DNA of 64,000 nt, from NCBI RefSeq assembly GCF_050433385.1, contig NZ_JBNPXI010000008.1, positions 1-64,000 on the forward strand, given 5' to 3'. Origin of the DNA: Brassicibacter mesophilus. Lineage in GTDB: Bacteria > Bacillota > Clostridia > Tissierellales > Proteiniboraceae. This document shows, one piece after another, positions 16,267-25,574 of this stretch. The position numbers and the translations under genes were made by a program. Numbering within the stretch: position 1 is the first letter of the stretch; every line of letters starts with the position of its first letter. The notes below the pieces were generated by a model, which saw only the letters and a program-made list of their open reading frames with translations, was not told the origin of the DNA and made no database searches.

Positions 16267-17607
16267 TTAAGTTTCATTGTATTCACTAACATACTCATAG
16301 ATTTGCTCAGATCTCTCAATCTTAATCCATTTTTTACTAAAAGGATAGGATAATGTGCCTGCAATAATGAAAAAACAGTTTATAAATCTCCAAATTAAGA
16401 TGTCTATTAAAACAGTTGTGGCTATGGATAATTTCGTTTTAGTAGATTTTATTTCCCTAGTTACACTTGACATAGATAAAGCAATTAAGTTATGTGATAA
16501 ATATATAAGAGTTGAGACAATAGTGTATATTAACAGAGCCATTTTAAATGTATCAGTGAAAAGAAATAAGAATAAAAAAGAGCCAATCGTAAAAAATGTT
16601 GCTATAGTTCCTACAAGAAATGCATCCATAAGCATAAAAATAGCTAGTTTACTTACAAATATGTTTTTTAATAGTGTATATCCATATCTTATAATACAGT
16701 CCATAAAAGCTTTTTGCCATCTTATTCTTTGTTGATATAAATCTTTGAAGCTTTCAGGACATTCTGTGTAACACTCTGCTTCAGGAATAAATACAACTTT
16801 TTTACTACTATCATTCATGATTTTTTGTTGTATCTTTATTGTTATATCTATGTCTTCACCAATAGTATTTCTATATCCATCCACATCCATAAGTATACTT
16901 TTTCTAAATATTCCAAACGCTCCTGAGATGACTTGCATTGCGTTTATTCTTGACAAAGATGCCTTTAAAATAAAAAAACCTTTAAGGTATTCTAATGTTT
17001 GTAGTTTTATTAGGTTAGTTATTCTTTTTGTTTCAATTCCATCTCCATTATATCCTTGCAAAACTTTTACTAATCCTCCCCCAGCAACAATGCTGCTATC
17101 ATAAAAAACACTATTTAATATTTCTAAAGAATTAGGGGCCAAAATACTATCAGCATCTAGGGTGATAATTAATTCGTTACTTGAATATGATATACCTGCA
17201 TTAAGGCTATCTGCCTTTCCTCCGTTATCTTTGTCAATAACATAGATATTATCAAAGAGTAACGATTGGTAAAAGCCCTTAATACTTTTGTACTCTAGCT
17301 TGTTAATAGGCTCTTTTTTAGCAGGTATTAAGTTTAAATTTTTCTTTAATAGTTGAAACGTCAGATCACTAGACCCATCATTGATATATATGACTTCATA
17401 ATTGTTATAGTCTATATGATTAACACCCTTTATTGAGCGCTCTATTATTTTCATTTCATTAAAACAAGGTATTAATATGGTTACTCCAGATTTTAGATGT
17501 TTACTTTTGTATATCATATTAGCTTTTGATGACATTATAACATTTAGTAAATGAAATATGGGAAAAATTATGCTTAATACAAGTAAAAAAACAGCAAATA
17601 TTTTCAT
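16267..17607 (-). CDS. membrane glycosyltransferase family 2 (BcsA/NodC/HasA-type synthase)
   Basis: A 446-residue processive-type glycosyltransferase. It has an N-terminal membrane segment, a GT-A domain (residues 40-300) with VTILIPCFNE, the UDP-binding YINDGSSD, the metal-binding TLDADS and the acceptor-site GEDIDITIK. The QQRIRW motif marks polymerising enzymes (cellulose, chitin, hyaluronan and poly-GlcNAc synthases). Three or four membrane spans follow (about 315-435). No PilZ domain is present. It is transcribed away from the GH16 gene. The sugar donor cannot be read from the sequence. It probably makes an extracellular polysaccharide. Confidence 0.88.
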   Translation of the reverse strand: MKIFAVFLLVLSIIFPIFHLLNVIMSSKANMIYKSKHLKSGVTILIPCFNEMKIIERSIKGVNHIDYNNYEVIYINDGSSDLTFQLLKKNLNLIPAKKEPINKLEYKSIKGFYQSLLFDNIYVIDKDNGGKADSLNAGISYSSNELIITLDADSILAPNSLEILNSVFYDSSIVAGGGLVKVLQGYNGDGIETKRITNLIKLQTLEYLKGFFILKASLSRINAMQVISGAFGIFRKSILMDVDGYRNTIGEDIDITIKIQQKIMNDSSKKVVFIPEAECYTECPESFKDLYQQRIRWQKAFMDCIIRYGYTLLKNIFVSKLAIFMLMDAFLVGTIATFFTIGSFLFLFLFTDTFKMALLIYTIVSTLIYLSHNLIALSMSSVTREIKSTKTKLSIATTVLIDILIWRFINCFFIIAGTLSYPFSKKWIKIERSEQIYEYVSEYNET

Positions 17608-17773
17608 CTTTCCACCCTTTTTAAAGATATTTATATATTGTATTAAGATAATATGCTTCCTATGAATATAATGTTAATAACTGATAATTTTGTTACATAT
17701 GTATAAACAAAATACTTGTATGAAGCTTTGAAATATTATGAAACTAAGATTAAATTTATAAGAAGGTGATTTC
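17608..17773. other. divergent promoter region of the GT2 and GH16 genes
   Basis: 166 AT-rich bases between two divergently transcribed genes must hold both promoters. I see no strong sigma-A consensus; a sporulation sigma factor is possible but not shown. Confidence 0.4.
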
Positions 17774-18664
17774 ATAAAAAAATTTTTGCTCATTACTGGT
17801 ATAATAAGTATATTATTTGCATTATTAATTCTTTATAAGCTTAATAATATGGATAAACCCATATCAAAATCATTGGAAGCATTAAAAGCTAAAATAGCAG
17901 AAACAGAGATAGATAACATGCAAAATACTGAAGACTATATAATAAATTCAGCTGTTATACGCGATAAAATTGAAAATGAACTATATCCTGGGTGGAATTT
18001 AGTATGGCACGATGAATTTGACACAGATTTAATCGATAAAGAAAGATGGAATGTCGTCGAGGCACCTTCTTTTAAAAATAATGAACTTCAGTATTATATA
18101 AGTGAAAATGTTCTTGTCAAAGACGGACATTTAATACTTACAAGTCATAAACAAAATTATGAAAATAGCTTATATACTTCGGGAGCCGTAAACACTAAAG
18201 ATAAGCTAGAGATTAAGTATGGTAAAGTAGAGGTAAAAGCTCGTACACCCAGAGGAAAAGGAATATTCCCTGCCATTTGGCTATTATCTTCAGAAAATGA
18301 TTATCTTCCTGAAATAGATATAATGGAAATGTTAGGCGATGAACCTACTAAGATTTGGATGGTGTATCATTGGCAATCTGACAAGACTATGAGGGAATAT
18401 TCATTTTTTGAAGGTCCTGATTTTACTCAAGAGTTTCATATATATTCTGTAGAATGGGATGAAACAGGTATCAGATGGATGATAGATAATGATTTAAAGT
18501 TTCAAATTGATATTTCTCCTAGCGAAAGCCTATATCTTTATATCAATACTGCAATAGGTGGTAATTGGCCAGGAAATCCTGATCAAAGTGCAGTTTTCCC
18601 ACAGTATTTTGAAATTGATTATGTAAGGGTATTAGAAAAACAGTTATTTAATCCCCAAAAATAA
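17774..18664 (+). CDS. secreted or membrane-anchored GH16 beta-glucanase
   Basis: A 296-residue protein if translation starts at ATA 17774. Residues 4-25 are a hydrophobic anchor, 30-60 a linker, and 65-290 a glycoside hydrolase family 16 domain. The catalytic signature ExDxxE is present as PEIDIMEMLG; WHDEFDTD and GGNWPG are also typical. GH16 enzymes cut beta-1,3/1,4-glucans and some other glycans. The frame is open from ATA with AAGGTGAT at correct spacing. The first regular start in frame is TTG at 17786, 17 bases from the site. The gene faces away from the GT2 synthase, which suggests trimming or release of its polymer. Confidence 0.85.
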   Translation: MKKFLLITGIISILFALLILYKLNNMDKPISKSLEALKAKIAETEIDNMQNTEDYIINSAVIRDKIENELYPGWNLVWHDEFDTDLIDKERWNVVEAPSFKNNELQYYISENVLVKDGHLILTSHKQNYENSLYTSGAVNTKDKLEIKYGKVEVKARTPRGKGIFPAIWLLSSENDYLPEIDIMEMLGDEPTKIWMVYHWQSDKTMREYSFFEGPDFTQEFHIYSVEWDETGIRWMIDNDLKFQIDISPSESLYLYINTAIGGNWPGNPDQSAVFPQYFEIDYVRVLEKQLFNPQK

Positions 18665-18707
18665 AGTGAGTAAGTTCTGCCTTATCCATAGATCATACTC
18701 ACTTTAT
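18661..18707. terminator. bidirectional terminator between the GH16 and CotH genes
   Basis: A 12-bp stem, ATAAAGTGAGTA / TACTCACTTTAT, lies between two convergent genes. Confidence 0.75.
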
Positions 18708-18713
18708 TTAGGC

Positions 18714-21194
18714 CTATTTTTTAATAAAACACACAGAGATATGAGTTTCCGCCCGAGAAGGCACTAGTGTTGTTTCACTAGATTTAATTTCTTGCCCATC
18801 AATAATCCACTTATCAAAAACATATCCTGGCTTGGTAATAGCTTTTAATTCTATTGGTATACCTATAAAATATTCTCCTTGCCAGCTATTATTTATAAAC
18901 TCTATGTTTTTTATAGAATTTATAGATATTAGTCCGTGTTCAATGTTATGTCCTATAGTAATAGCAGATGTTCCTTGTAGTTTAAAATAATTTTGAATGT
19001 GTTCTTTTACATATTTATTCCTCTCATAGCTAAAGCTATACAAAGTATCAATTTCATCTTTCCAGTCTTCATATCCACCAGCAATAGAATTCCATCTGTT
19101 TAAATGTTCTTTCATTTCTAAATCAATTGGATTAACCTTTTCATCTATTTCATTCTTTACACTTTCAGGATGATATCTGGTATTTAACCAGTCTGCCATG
19201 GTATTGATAAATTGATTTCTAAATTCTTCGTTATCAAGCAAATTCCTAAGTAGTATTGTTGAATATGGTGGATTTGGCCAATCTACTCCAGAATTTTTTT
19301 CTGTTGCCATCGCTAATGTATCATTTTTTATACCTCCAAGAAAATCAGGATACATATTAAATCCAACATCTGTATCGTATAAAAAAAACCTCCATCTGCC
19401 ATCATGCCCATAAGGCGCGCTTCTATCGTAATGTTCAATTCTCTTTTTCCATAATTTTAGATTGTTTCCTGGCCAGTCGGTATTTCCATAGTAAATTTGA
19501 CTTACTACATACTCAATGTAATTTGCTAAATCTATTTTAGTTGTAACATGGTCATAACACTCTTTTTGCTTCAAATCATTGTCTTCAACATATTCTAGCA
19601 AATTGATGAAATCCTTTTCATCCCCGCTCTTTCCATGTGATAACTTTGTAAAGTTTTCTAAAATTATAGATTCTTTAGGATCTATACCATAATGATTGAA
19701 TAGATAATACTCATCTATTGATTCCCTTAGATTATAAATTCCCCAGTATTCACCATTAATAAAAAGTATTATTTGCTTAAAAGCTTGCGTATCAATACTT
19801 GTATCAGAAACCAATTCTTGCATTAATCCATCTCTAATTAAAGTATCGTTCCAGTCATTTCCGCCTGCTCTAAGTAAGAAAGTTTTAAATGAAGTAATAG
19901 GCTTGCCATAACGATCTTTAAGCCATATAAACATATTATACGTTATCGTGTCATTCTTGCTATAGATATCCCTAGAGATTACTTTAAATGATTTCTGAGC
20001 ATTAGCTCTAGACCATCCTCCAAATATTCTTAACCCTACGTCGCTTCTATATGCTAATTGTCCCCCTGATTCAAAGAATTCTATTGATACTTTTCTTTCC
20101 CATCTTCTACCTTTTTGGTTATAATTAGCAGGTATTGAACCTGTTAGTTCAGCATTAGCATTGTCTTTCAAAAATTGCTCAAAAATTCTACCCGTCACAT
20201 ATATGCCAGTATTCATATCAAATAAATTCTTTCTCTCAGTCACTATTGAGATAATCGGTAAGGAAAATCGATTCATTATATTTTCATCTACAAAGTACGT
20301 ATAAGTTACGATATCACTATACGGATATCCTTCTTTGTAAGCTCTAGCCCTTACGGTAGTAGCCTTAAAAACTTCTCCTTTCGGTTTATACAAAGGACTA
20401 TTATCTGTAACTTGAAAAGAAGCTTGTTTAATTTCTGAAAGAACATTTGGTTGGCCATTGAGTGAGCTGATCTTAATAGGTTGTTTATACTTTAAAGATC
20501 TAATTGTAGGCTCTGAACCGTCTAGCGTATAATAAATATCTGTACTTTCATCTTTTGAAGATATCTCCAATTCAAAAGCCTGTGTATAAAAGCCCCCTTC
20601 AGCCGAAAAATCTGGTGTGTTCAGTTCAGACGTTTTATTCTCCTCATAAATGATTTCATTAACATTTTGTTGACTGGGAGTTGGTATAGCTAGAAGACTT
20701 AATTCTTTGTCTCTTCCCGATAGTCTGCCATAAGATAAATCTTTGGGACAAGCTTTTATGTAGACTTTATCGATTACAAATTTATCAGGTTGAGTAAGTA
20801 ATAATGTTTCCCCAGTATTCTCTATCCTAAAATTTGTATGTATTTCATCATTTCTTACAACATTCTTACCACTTGCATACACTATAATATATTCATTGGG
20901 CTTTATAACCAGCTCAGGAAAAGTCCATTTTAATAAAGCATCTGATTGATCTGAAAGTCCGTATCCCCTCAAATTTATTTCTACATCTCCATAATTGTAG
21001 ATTTCTATCCAATCCGTAGAATCTCCATCTTGATCAAAGAGTGTTGCAGCATTGCTTGACATTACTTCTGTTATAATTATTTTTGAGCCTTCATTTCCTG
21101 CTAATCCTTTAGTATATAATGATGTAAAAAAAATGATACCTACAATACAGCTTGATAGTAAAAAAATACTAAAAAAGGCAAGTAATTTTTTCAT
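18714..21194 (-). CDS. CotH-family protein with lamin-tail and chitobiase-like domains
   Basis: An 826-residue secreted protein. The N terminus is a signal or anchor (5-28). A lamin-tail domain follows (about 35-150; ITEVMSSNAA, DWIEIYNYGD, LRGYGLSD), then a CHB_HEX-type beta domain (about 195-300; IYYTLDGSEPT). A large CotH kinase-like domain covers about 310-740 (LRIFGGWSRA, RDGLMQELVSD, GIYNLRESID, FFLYDTDVGFN). The C terminus is a small beta repeat. CotH in Bacillus is an atypical protein kinase of the spore coat; in large multidomain forms like this the substrate is unknown. It is last in an apparent operon VTC-DUF4956-CotH. Confidence 0.88.
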   Translation of the reverse strand: MKKLLAFFSIFLLSSCIVGIIFFTSLYTKGLAGNEGSKIIITEVMSSNAATLFDQDGDSTDWIEIYNYGDVEINLRGYGLSDQSDALLKWTFPELVIKPNEYIIVYASGKNVVRNDEIHTNFRIENTGETLLLTQPDKFVIDKVYIKACPKDLSYGRLSGRDKELSLLAIPTPSQQNVNEIIYEENKTSELNTPDFSAEGGFYTQAFELEISSKDESTDIYYTLDGSEPTIRSLKYKQPIKISSLNGQPNVLSEIKQASFQVTDNSPLYKPKGEVFKATTVRARAYKEGYPYSDIVTYTYFVDENIMNRFSLPIISIVTERKNLFDMNTGIYVTGRIFEQFLKDNANAELTGSIPANYNQKGRRWERKVSIEFFESGGQLAYRSDVGLRIFGGWSRANAQKSFKVISRDIYSKNDTITYNMFIWLKDRYGKPITSFKTFLLRAGGNDWNDTLIRDGLMQELVSDTSIDTQAFKQIILFINGEYWGIYNLRESIDEYYLFNHYGIDPKESIILENFTKLSHGKSGDEKDFINLLEYVEDNDLKQKECYDHVTTKIDLANYIEYVVSQIYYGNTDWPGNNLKLWKKRIEHYDRSAPYGHDGRWRFFLYDTDVGFNMYPDFLGGIKNDTLAMATEKNSGVDWPNPPYSTILLRNLLDNEEFRNQFINTMADWLNTRYHPESVKNEIDEKVNPIDLEMKEHLNRWNSIAGGYEDWKDEIDTLYSFSYERNKYVKEHIQNYFKLQGTSAITIGHNIEHGLISINSIKNIEFINNSWQGEYFIGIPIELKAITKPGYVFDKWIIDGQEIKSSETTLVPSRAETHISVCFIKK

Positions 21195-21217
21195 TAGAGC
21201 CTCCTCTCATACTTATT

Positions 21218-21886
21218 TTAATCACTAATTTCTCCATTGTAGGCCACAATGTTAACTGAGTGAATATGTTCTATATATGAAAGCATATTCGTTATAGTTT
21301 CTTCTTCATTATTCTTGAGAAAAACCTCAAAAACAAGTTCTTTTTGACCAATAGCCGTGTTTTTCATTTTTAATTTATTTCTTTTCGTACAATCTTTTAT
21401 AACCTTATAAACATCATCTTCCTTAAAACTATCTCCCTTAATTACTAATAAATATGTTCTATCATTAAATACATTTATATTTAGCAAGATTAAAACAATA
21501 GCTATAATCGCTGAACCAATAATCGCTATTAAATGAATCCCTGTTCCAGTAGCTAATCCTACAGCAATACCCCAAAAAAGATATCCGCTGTCTTTTGGAT
21601 CCTTAATAGCCGATCTAAAACGAATAATAGATAACGCTCCAACCATACCTAATGACAAAGCCAAATTACTTCCAATAACCATAATGACCATTGATGTGAC
21701 TAAAGTAACTAGAACTAATGTTATATTAAAGCTCTTAGAATATGACACCCCAGAAAATGTTTTCTTATAAATAATAAATATAAATAGAGCAATTATAAGG
21801 GCTACTACAAAATTAACTATCACATCAGTCATAAGCACTGTTTCAATGTTTGTATCTAGTATTTGCTTGAATTTTGAAATATTCAC
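21218..21886 (-). CDS. DUF4956 membrane protein
   Basis: A 222-residue protein with about four membrane segments (20-42, 52-75, 78-100, 115-138) and a soluble C-terminal domain (about 148-222). The conserved core is MVGALSIIRFRSAIKDPKD followed by GIAVGLATGTG. DUF4956 proteins usually lie next to VTC-domain and CotH genes, as here, so they are probably the membrane part of that system. It lies 11 bases after the VTC gene and 23 before cotH. Confidence 0.9.
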   Translation of the reverse strand: MNISKFKQILDTNIETVLMTDVIVNFVVALIIALFIFIIYKKTFSGVSYSKSFNITLVLVTLVTSMVIMVIGSNLALSLGMVGALSIIRFRSAIKDPKDSGYLFWGIAVGLATGTGIHLIAIIGSAIIAIVLILLNINVFNDRTYLLVIKGDSFKEDDVYKVIKDCTKRNKLKMKNTAIGQKELVFEVFLKNNEEETITNMLSYIEHIHSVNIVAYNGEISD

Positions 21887-21897
21887 ATAATTACCCC

Positions 21898-22590
21898 CTA
21901 AAAAGAACTTTCAAAGTACCTTGCAATACAATATTTACTAATTGACGTTCTATTTAACTGGCATGATGATAAAACACCACTTATGAATCTTGGCAAAAAT
22001 TGATTAAATTTTACTTCGAGAATATATTTGCCTGGATCGATAACTGGAGTAAATAATAAAGCATCATCAAATATGTTGTAATCATAATTATTTGCTCTGA
22101 TATTTTTATCAAATGTGATCCGGATATTGTTAAATGGCAGTATGTATGCTTCTCTTTCATAATCAATTATCGTAACAGGCTTTATATATTGTTTCTTAAA
22201 ATATATGTATAGTTTTGCAAGTATTTCATCATTAACTTTCTCTAGAAAATCATATTTTCCTAATAGAATGTTATCTGCTTCATTTCTTTTTAATAAGCCT
22301 GTTTCTTTATATATATAATCCTTGTACTTGTTTTTTATTTCTGCTTTTATTACGCTATCACTTGTATCATATAATCTAAGTCGAATTTTCTTCCTGCTAG
22401 TAATTCCACTTAATTTATCATTGAAATCATTATTATTTGCCGAATCAAAGTATAAGCTTCTCACTCTATACTCACCTGAGCTTGAGCAATGCAAGTCACG
22501 ATTCATAAAACTCTGCAACATATTCTTTATATAGTAATACTGCTTTTGGTTTATATAGTATTTATATTCTTGTCTACTAACGGCAATCAT
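21898..22590 (-). CDS. VTC-domain polyphosphate polymerase-like protein
   Basis: A 230-residue protein filled by a VTC (triphosphate tunnel metalloenzyme) domain. Basic and acidic tunnel residues are seen in RQEYKYYI, YRVRSLYFDS, RKKIRLRLYD, IKAEIKNK, IIDYEREAY and LEVKFNQFLP. In yeast, Vtc4 of this family makes polyphosphate from ATP and feeds it through a membrane partner; here DUF4956 would fill that place. It is cytoplasmic by sequence and the first gene of the VTC-DUF4956-CotH unit. Polyphosphate synthesis is inferred from the fold and the neighbours. Confidence 0.88.
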   Translation of the reverse strand: MIAVSRQEYKYYINQKQYYYIKNMLQSFMNRDLHCSSSGEYRVRSLYFDSANNNDFNDKLSGITSRKKIRLRLYDTSDSVIKAEIKNKYKDYIYKETGLLKRNEADNILLGKYDFLEKVNDEILAKLYIYFKKQYIKPVTIIDYEREAYILPFNNIRITFDKNIRANNYDYNIFDDALLFTPVIDPGKYILEVKFNQFLPRFISGVLSSCQLNRTSISKYCIARYFESSF

Positions 22591-22828
22591 TATTGCCCAC
22601 CTTCTTTTCTTATTTTAATACTATAATTATTTTATTCATTAAGATTCGACTCAGATGAAGTCTACAAACAAAATAAACGCAATACTTTATTAACGGAAAT
22701 TTCCCATTGCAGGATTAATTAATCTTATTCTAAAAGCTTTTTAATTATGTGCAATTATTACGGACAATTTTTCCGTAGAAGCACAAATAGAAAGTGAAGA
22801 TTTAAAGCAAAAAAAGAAGACTAAATTT
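22591..22828. other. leader region of the VTC operon and end of the ricT unit
   Basis: About 240 bases without a gene. A small hairpin (TACGGA-CAATTT-TTCCGTA near 22760) is visible. I see no riboswitch consensus. Confidence 0.4.
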
Positions 22829-22840
22829 TTAGTCCTCTTT
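22813..22840 (-). terminator. terminator of the holB-ricT unit
   Basis: AAAGAAGACTAAA pairs with TTTAGTCCTCTTT. The stem includes the ricT stop codon, and a T run follows on the minus strand. Confidence 0.75.
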
Positions 22841-23722
22841 CAGCAATTCATCTAATCCTTCTATATTCTCTATTTCAAAGTTTTTATTCTCATTTCTAGC
22901 TTTCTTATTTTTTTCTACCTGTTCTATTTCATCTATAGCAAATGGTATTATTTCGTCAGTATCATCAGGCAGCTTCACTTTAACTTTTGCTATTTCTAGG
23001 AGTGTATTCGTTTCTATAACTATTCCTTTTCCCTGTGGAGTCATTACAATAGACCCAATCTCAGGAAGCCTTTCAAGTATCTTCTCATACATCTCATGTT
23101 CATATTTTAAACAGCACATCAATCTTCCACATATCCCTGAAATCTTTGTAGGATTTAAAGATAGATTCTGTTCCTTAGCCATCTTAATAGATACTGGCTC
23201 AAATTCTCCTAAAAATGTTGAACAGCAAAGAGATTTGCCACAAGGGCCTAATCCACCTATCATTTTGGATTCATCCCTTACTCCAATCTGTCTAAGTTCG
23301 ATTCTTGTCTTAAAAATTGCAGCAAGATCTTTTACTAGCTCTCTAAAATCTACTCTTCCATCTGCAGTAAAGTAAAATATTACTTTGTTATTATCAAATG
23401 TATATTCTACGTCTATTAGCTTCATTTCAAGACCATGCTCTTCTATTTTCTGAAAACAAACTTCAAATGCCTGCTCTTCTTTTGCTTTGTTCTCTTCGTT
23501 AAAGGCTATGTCCTCATCAGTTGCTATTCTCAAAACTCTTTTTAATGGAGGAACTATTTCATCCTCTGAAACTTCTTTGGGGCCAACCACTACTTGCCCA
23601 AACTCTACACCTCTTGCGGTCTCAACTATGACATAATTCTCTTTTTCTATATATATATTATCAGGGTCAAAATAGTATATCTTCCCTGCTTTCTTAAATC
23701 TCACTCCCACAACAGTTACCAT
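22829..23722 (-). CDS. ricT: PSP1-domain protein RicT (YaaT)
   Basis: A 297-residue protein with the PSP1 domain (about 60-145) and a Cys-rich region (GGLGPCGKSLCCSTFLGEF and GICGRLMCCLKYEHEMYE). In Bacillus RicT forms, with RicA and RicF, a 4Fe-4S-binding complex needed for RNase Y-dependent mRNA maturation and for sporulation phosphorelay timing. It lies 4 bases after holB in the conserved order. The C-terminal tail is highly charged. Confidence 0.95.
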   Translation of the reverse strand: MVTVVGVRFKKAGKIYYFDPDNIYIEKENYVIVETARGVEFGQVVVGPKEVSEDEIVPPLKRVLRIATDEDIAFNEENKAKEEQAFEVCFQKIEEHGLEMKLIDVEYTFDNNKVIFYFTADGRVDFRELVKDLAAIFKTRIELRQIGVRDESKMIGGLGPCGKSLCCSTFLGEFEPVSIKMAKEQNLSLNPTKISGICGRLMCCLKYEHEMYEKILERLPEIGSIVMTPQGKGIVIETNTLLEIAKVKVKLPDDTDEIIPFAIDEIEQVEKNKKARNENKNFEIENIEGLDELLKED

Positions 23723-23726
23723 CCTA

Positions 23727-24707
23727 CTATACCTCCTGCATTTTTAAAAGCATAACTTCAATAGATAATTGATAGTTCACTTTTGAATATATATTATCTT
23801 TGGTGCTTCTTACAACCTCTATTATATCATGTATTTTTTGTTTTGGTAATTTGCTACAGTGACTAGACACGATGTCAATTTTATCCATGTTTATCAGAAA
23901 CCTGCTATCACCTGTTTCTTTATATATAAGCAGGTCCCTAAACCATATTAAAATAATATCTAATATATCTTCAATAATTTCTTTTTTGTCCTCAAAAAAC
24001 TCACTTATTGAAAATACTTTAAAACTATCACTATTAATAGTAGAATCTATTATTGATATAACATCATCTCTTAATTTCTTAAACTCATCCGACTGTGAAA
24101 GACTTATGGCTCTTCCAATTATTCCATTTGAGAATGAAGCTATAAATCTTGCTTCATGGGATGATTTACCATACATATTTATAAGAGCTTCCTCTATTTT
24201 TCTATTTTGCATAGGTGTAAACTTTAGCATTTGACACCTTGATATTATAGTTGGCAGTAGACTATAACTGTTAATAACCGTCATAATAATAACTACATAA
24301 GCAGGAGGCTCTTCTAGAGTCTTTAAAAAGCTATTCTGTGCTTCTTGTGTCATTTTATTAACATCATTGAGAATGTATACTTTTCTCTTTCCTTCATAAG
24401 GAAGCATTCTCATCGACCTCTGAATTTCCTCTATCTGTTCCTTTTTAAACGAATCCCCCTGTGGCTCCTCTATAAAAAAATCTGGATGATTGTTTGAATC
24501 AAACTTTATACATGATGTGCAGGTATTACAAGGTTTGGCTCCACTGGCTTTACATAACAAAGTTTTAGCTAGCACTTTAGCTAGCTTTTCTTTTCCAATA
24601 GAGCGAGGACCTTCAAAAAGGTAACTGTGAGTTACACTACTATTTTTTATTGCACTTTGAAGATTTTCTTTAATCTTTTCATGTCCTATTATATCATTAA
24701 AATCCAT
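23727..24707 (-). CDS. holB: DNA polymerase III delta' subunit
   Basis: A 326-residue AAA+ clamp-loader subunit. It has a degenerate P loop (FEGPRSIGKEKLAK) as usual for delta', a four-Cys zinc module (CKASGAKPCNTCTSC) near residues 52-66, and the SRC motif (ISRCQML) near 172. It helps load the beta clamp together with DnaX and delta. It lies between yaaR and ricT as in other Firmicutes. Confidence 0.95.
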   Translation of the reverse strand: MDFNDIIGHEKIKENLQSAIKNSSVTHSYLFEGPRSIGKEKLAKVLAKTLLCKASGAKPCNTCTSCIKFDSNNHPDFFIEEPQGDSFKKEQIEEIQRSMRMLPYEGKRKVYILNDVNKMTQEAQNSFLKTLEEPPAYVVIIMTVINSYSLLPTIISRCQMLKFTPMQNRKIEEALINMYGKSSHEARFIASFSNGIIGRAISLSQSDEFKKLRDDVISIIDSTINSDSFKVFSISEFFEDKKEIIEDILDIILIWFRDLLIYKETGDSRFLINMDKIDIVSSHCSKLPKQKIHDIIEVVRSTKDNIYSKVNYQLSIEVMLLKMQEV

Positions 24708-24719
24708 ATAATTCCTCCG

Positions 24720-25172
24720 CTACATGTATATATCTAGAATCAATCCTCTTATATCGTCTATTCTTTTCAATATTTTTATATTATCTTTCTCTTTGGATAG
24801 TACGTCCTTAGTAAGTCCTTCTAACTCTTCGTCTACTCTTTCTATTATAGCATAAACCCTATGTCTGCCTCTTCTATCAAGAAAATTATTTTTACTAAAT
24901 TTCACCATAGAATTAACTGATTCTTTAAGAAATTCCGATATTAGTCTTTTATAGACTAATACTTCCTTTATATCCATGTTTTTCGAAAGTCTATCTGCCT
25001 GTTTGTCAAGTTTTTTAAGCAAACCCTCAAGTCTCTGCTTTACATTAAGCTCATCTAGGTTTTTAAGCTCATCATTAAAACTACTTTTAATATATTCTCT
25101 TTTTACAGAAGCATGTTTATTGCTCATATCTATCGTTTGAGCAGTATTATTTAGTATATCGTTTATTTTCAT
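24720..25172 (-). CDS. YaaR family protein (DUF327)
   Basis: A 150-residue, mostly helical, charged protein without membrane segments. The family signature lies near residues 75-120 (LVYKRLISEFLKESVNSMV, DRRGRHRVYAIIERVDEEL). The function is unknown. It is always found between darA and holB, here 12 bases before both neighbours. Confidence 0.92.
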   Translation of the reverse strand: MKINDILNNTAQTIDMSNKHASVKREYIKSSFNDELKNLDELNVKQRLEGLLKKLDKQADRLSKNMDIKEVLVYKRLISEFLKESVNSMVKFSKNNFLDRRGRHRVYAIIERVDEELEGLTKDVLSKEKDNIKILKRIDDIRGLILDIYM

Positions 25173-25184
25173 TTCAAATCTCTC

Positions 25185-25514
25185 CTATATTTTTTCAAAC
25201 CGGTCAATATTTACAACAAAAATTGTCGCTCCTCCAACCTGTACTTCTACTGGATAAGGCATATATACTCCTGATGCCCAAGAGGCAGGTGTAGGTGCAG
25301 TAGTAAACTGCTTCCTGGATTTACAAACTTCTTCTATTAGTTTAATTACATCATCTAGTTTTTCTTTGTTTACTCCTGTGAAAAGAGTAGTATTACCGGA
25401 CTTTAAAAAACCTCCTGTTGACGCTAGCTTTGTTACTCCATAACCTTCTTTCATCAATTTTTCAATTAGCTTAGGAGCATCTTCGTCTTGAACAATGGCT
25501 ATCACAAGTTTCAT
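25185..25514 (-). CDS. cyclic-di-AMP receptor DarA, second copy
   Basis: A 109-residue PII-like protein (DUF970). The signal-binding loop GGFLKSGNTTLFTGV is kept, as are the start KLVIAIVQDEDAPKL and the end FVVNIDRFEKI. DarA binds c-di-AMP as a trimer; its output is unknown. It is a tandem paralogue of the gene at 25575 and differs most in the B loop (residues 68-88). The start is ATG at 25514 with AAGGGAGG upstream. Confidence 0.93.
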   Translation of the reverse strand: MKLVIAIVQDEDAPKLIEKLMKEGYGVTKLASTGGFLKSGNTTLFTGVNKEKLDDVIKLIEEVCKSRKQFTTAPTPASWASGVYMPYPVEVQVGGATIFVVNIDRFEKI

Positions 25515-25574
25515 AAATTTACCTCCCTTCATTATTTGGTGGCATAACAGTAATTTTAGATTTTAAAATTCTGA

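Noticed and set aside
22591..22828. c-di-GMP or other riboswitch before the VTC operon
   Set aside because: Small hairpins exist, but none of the conserved riboswitch core sequences I know is present.
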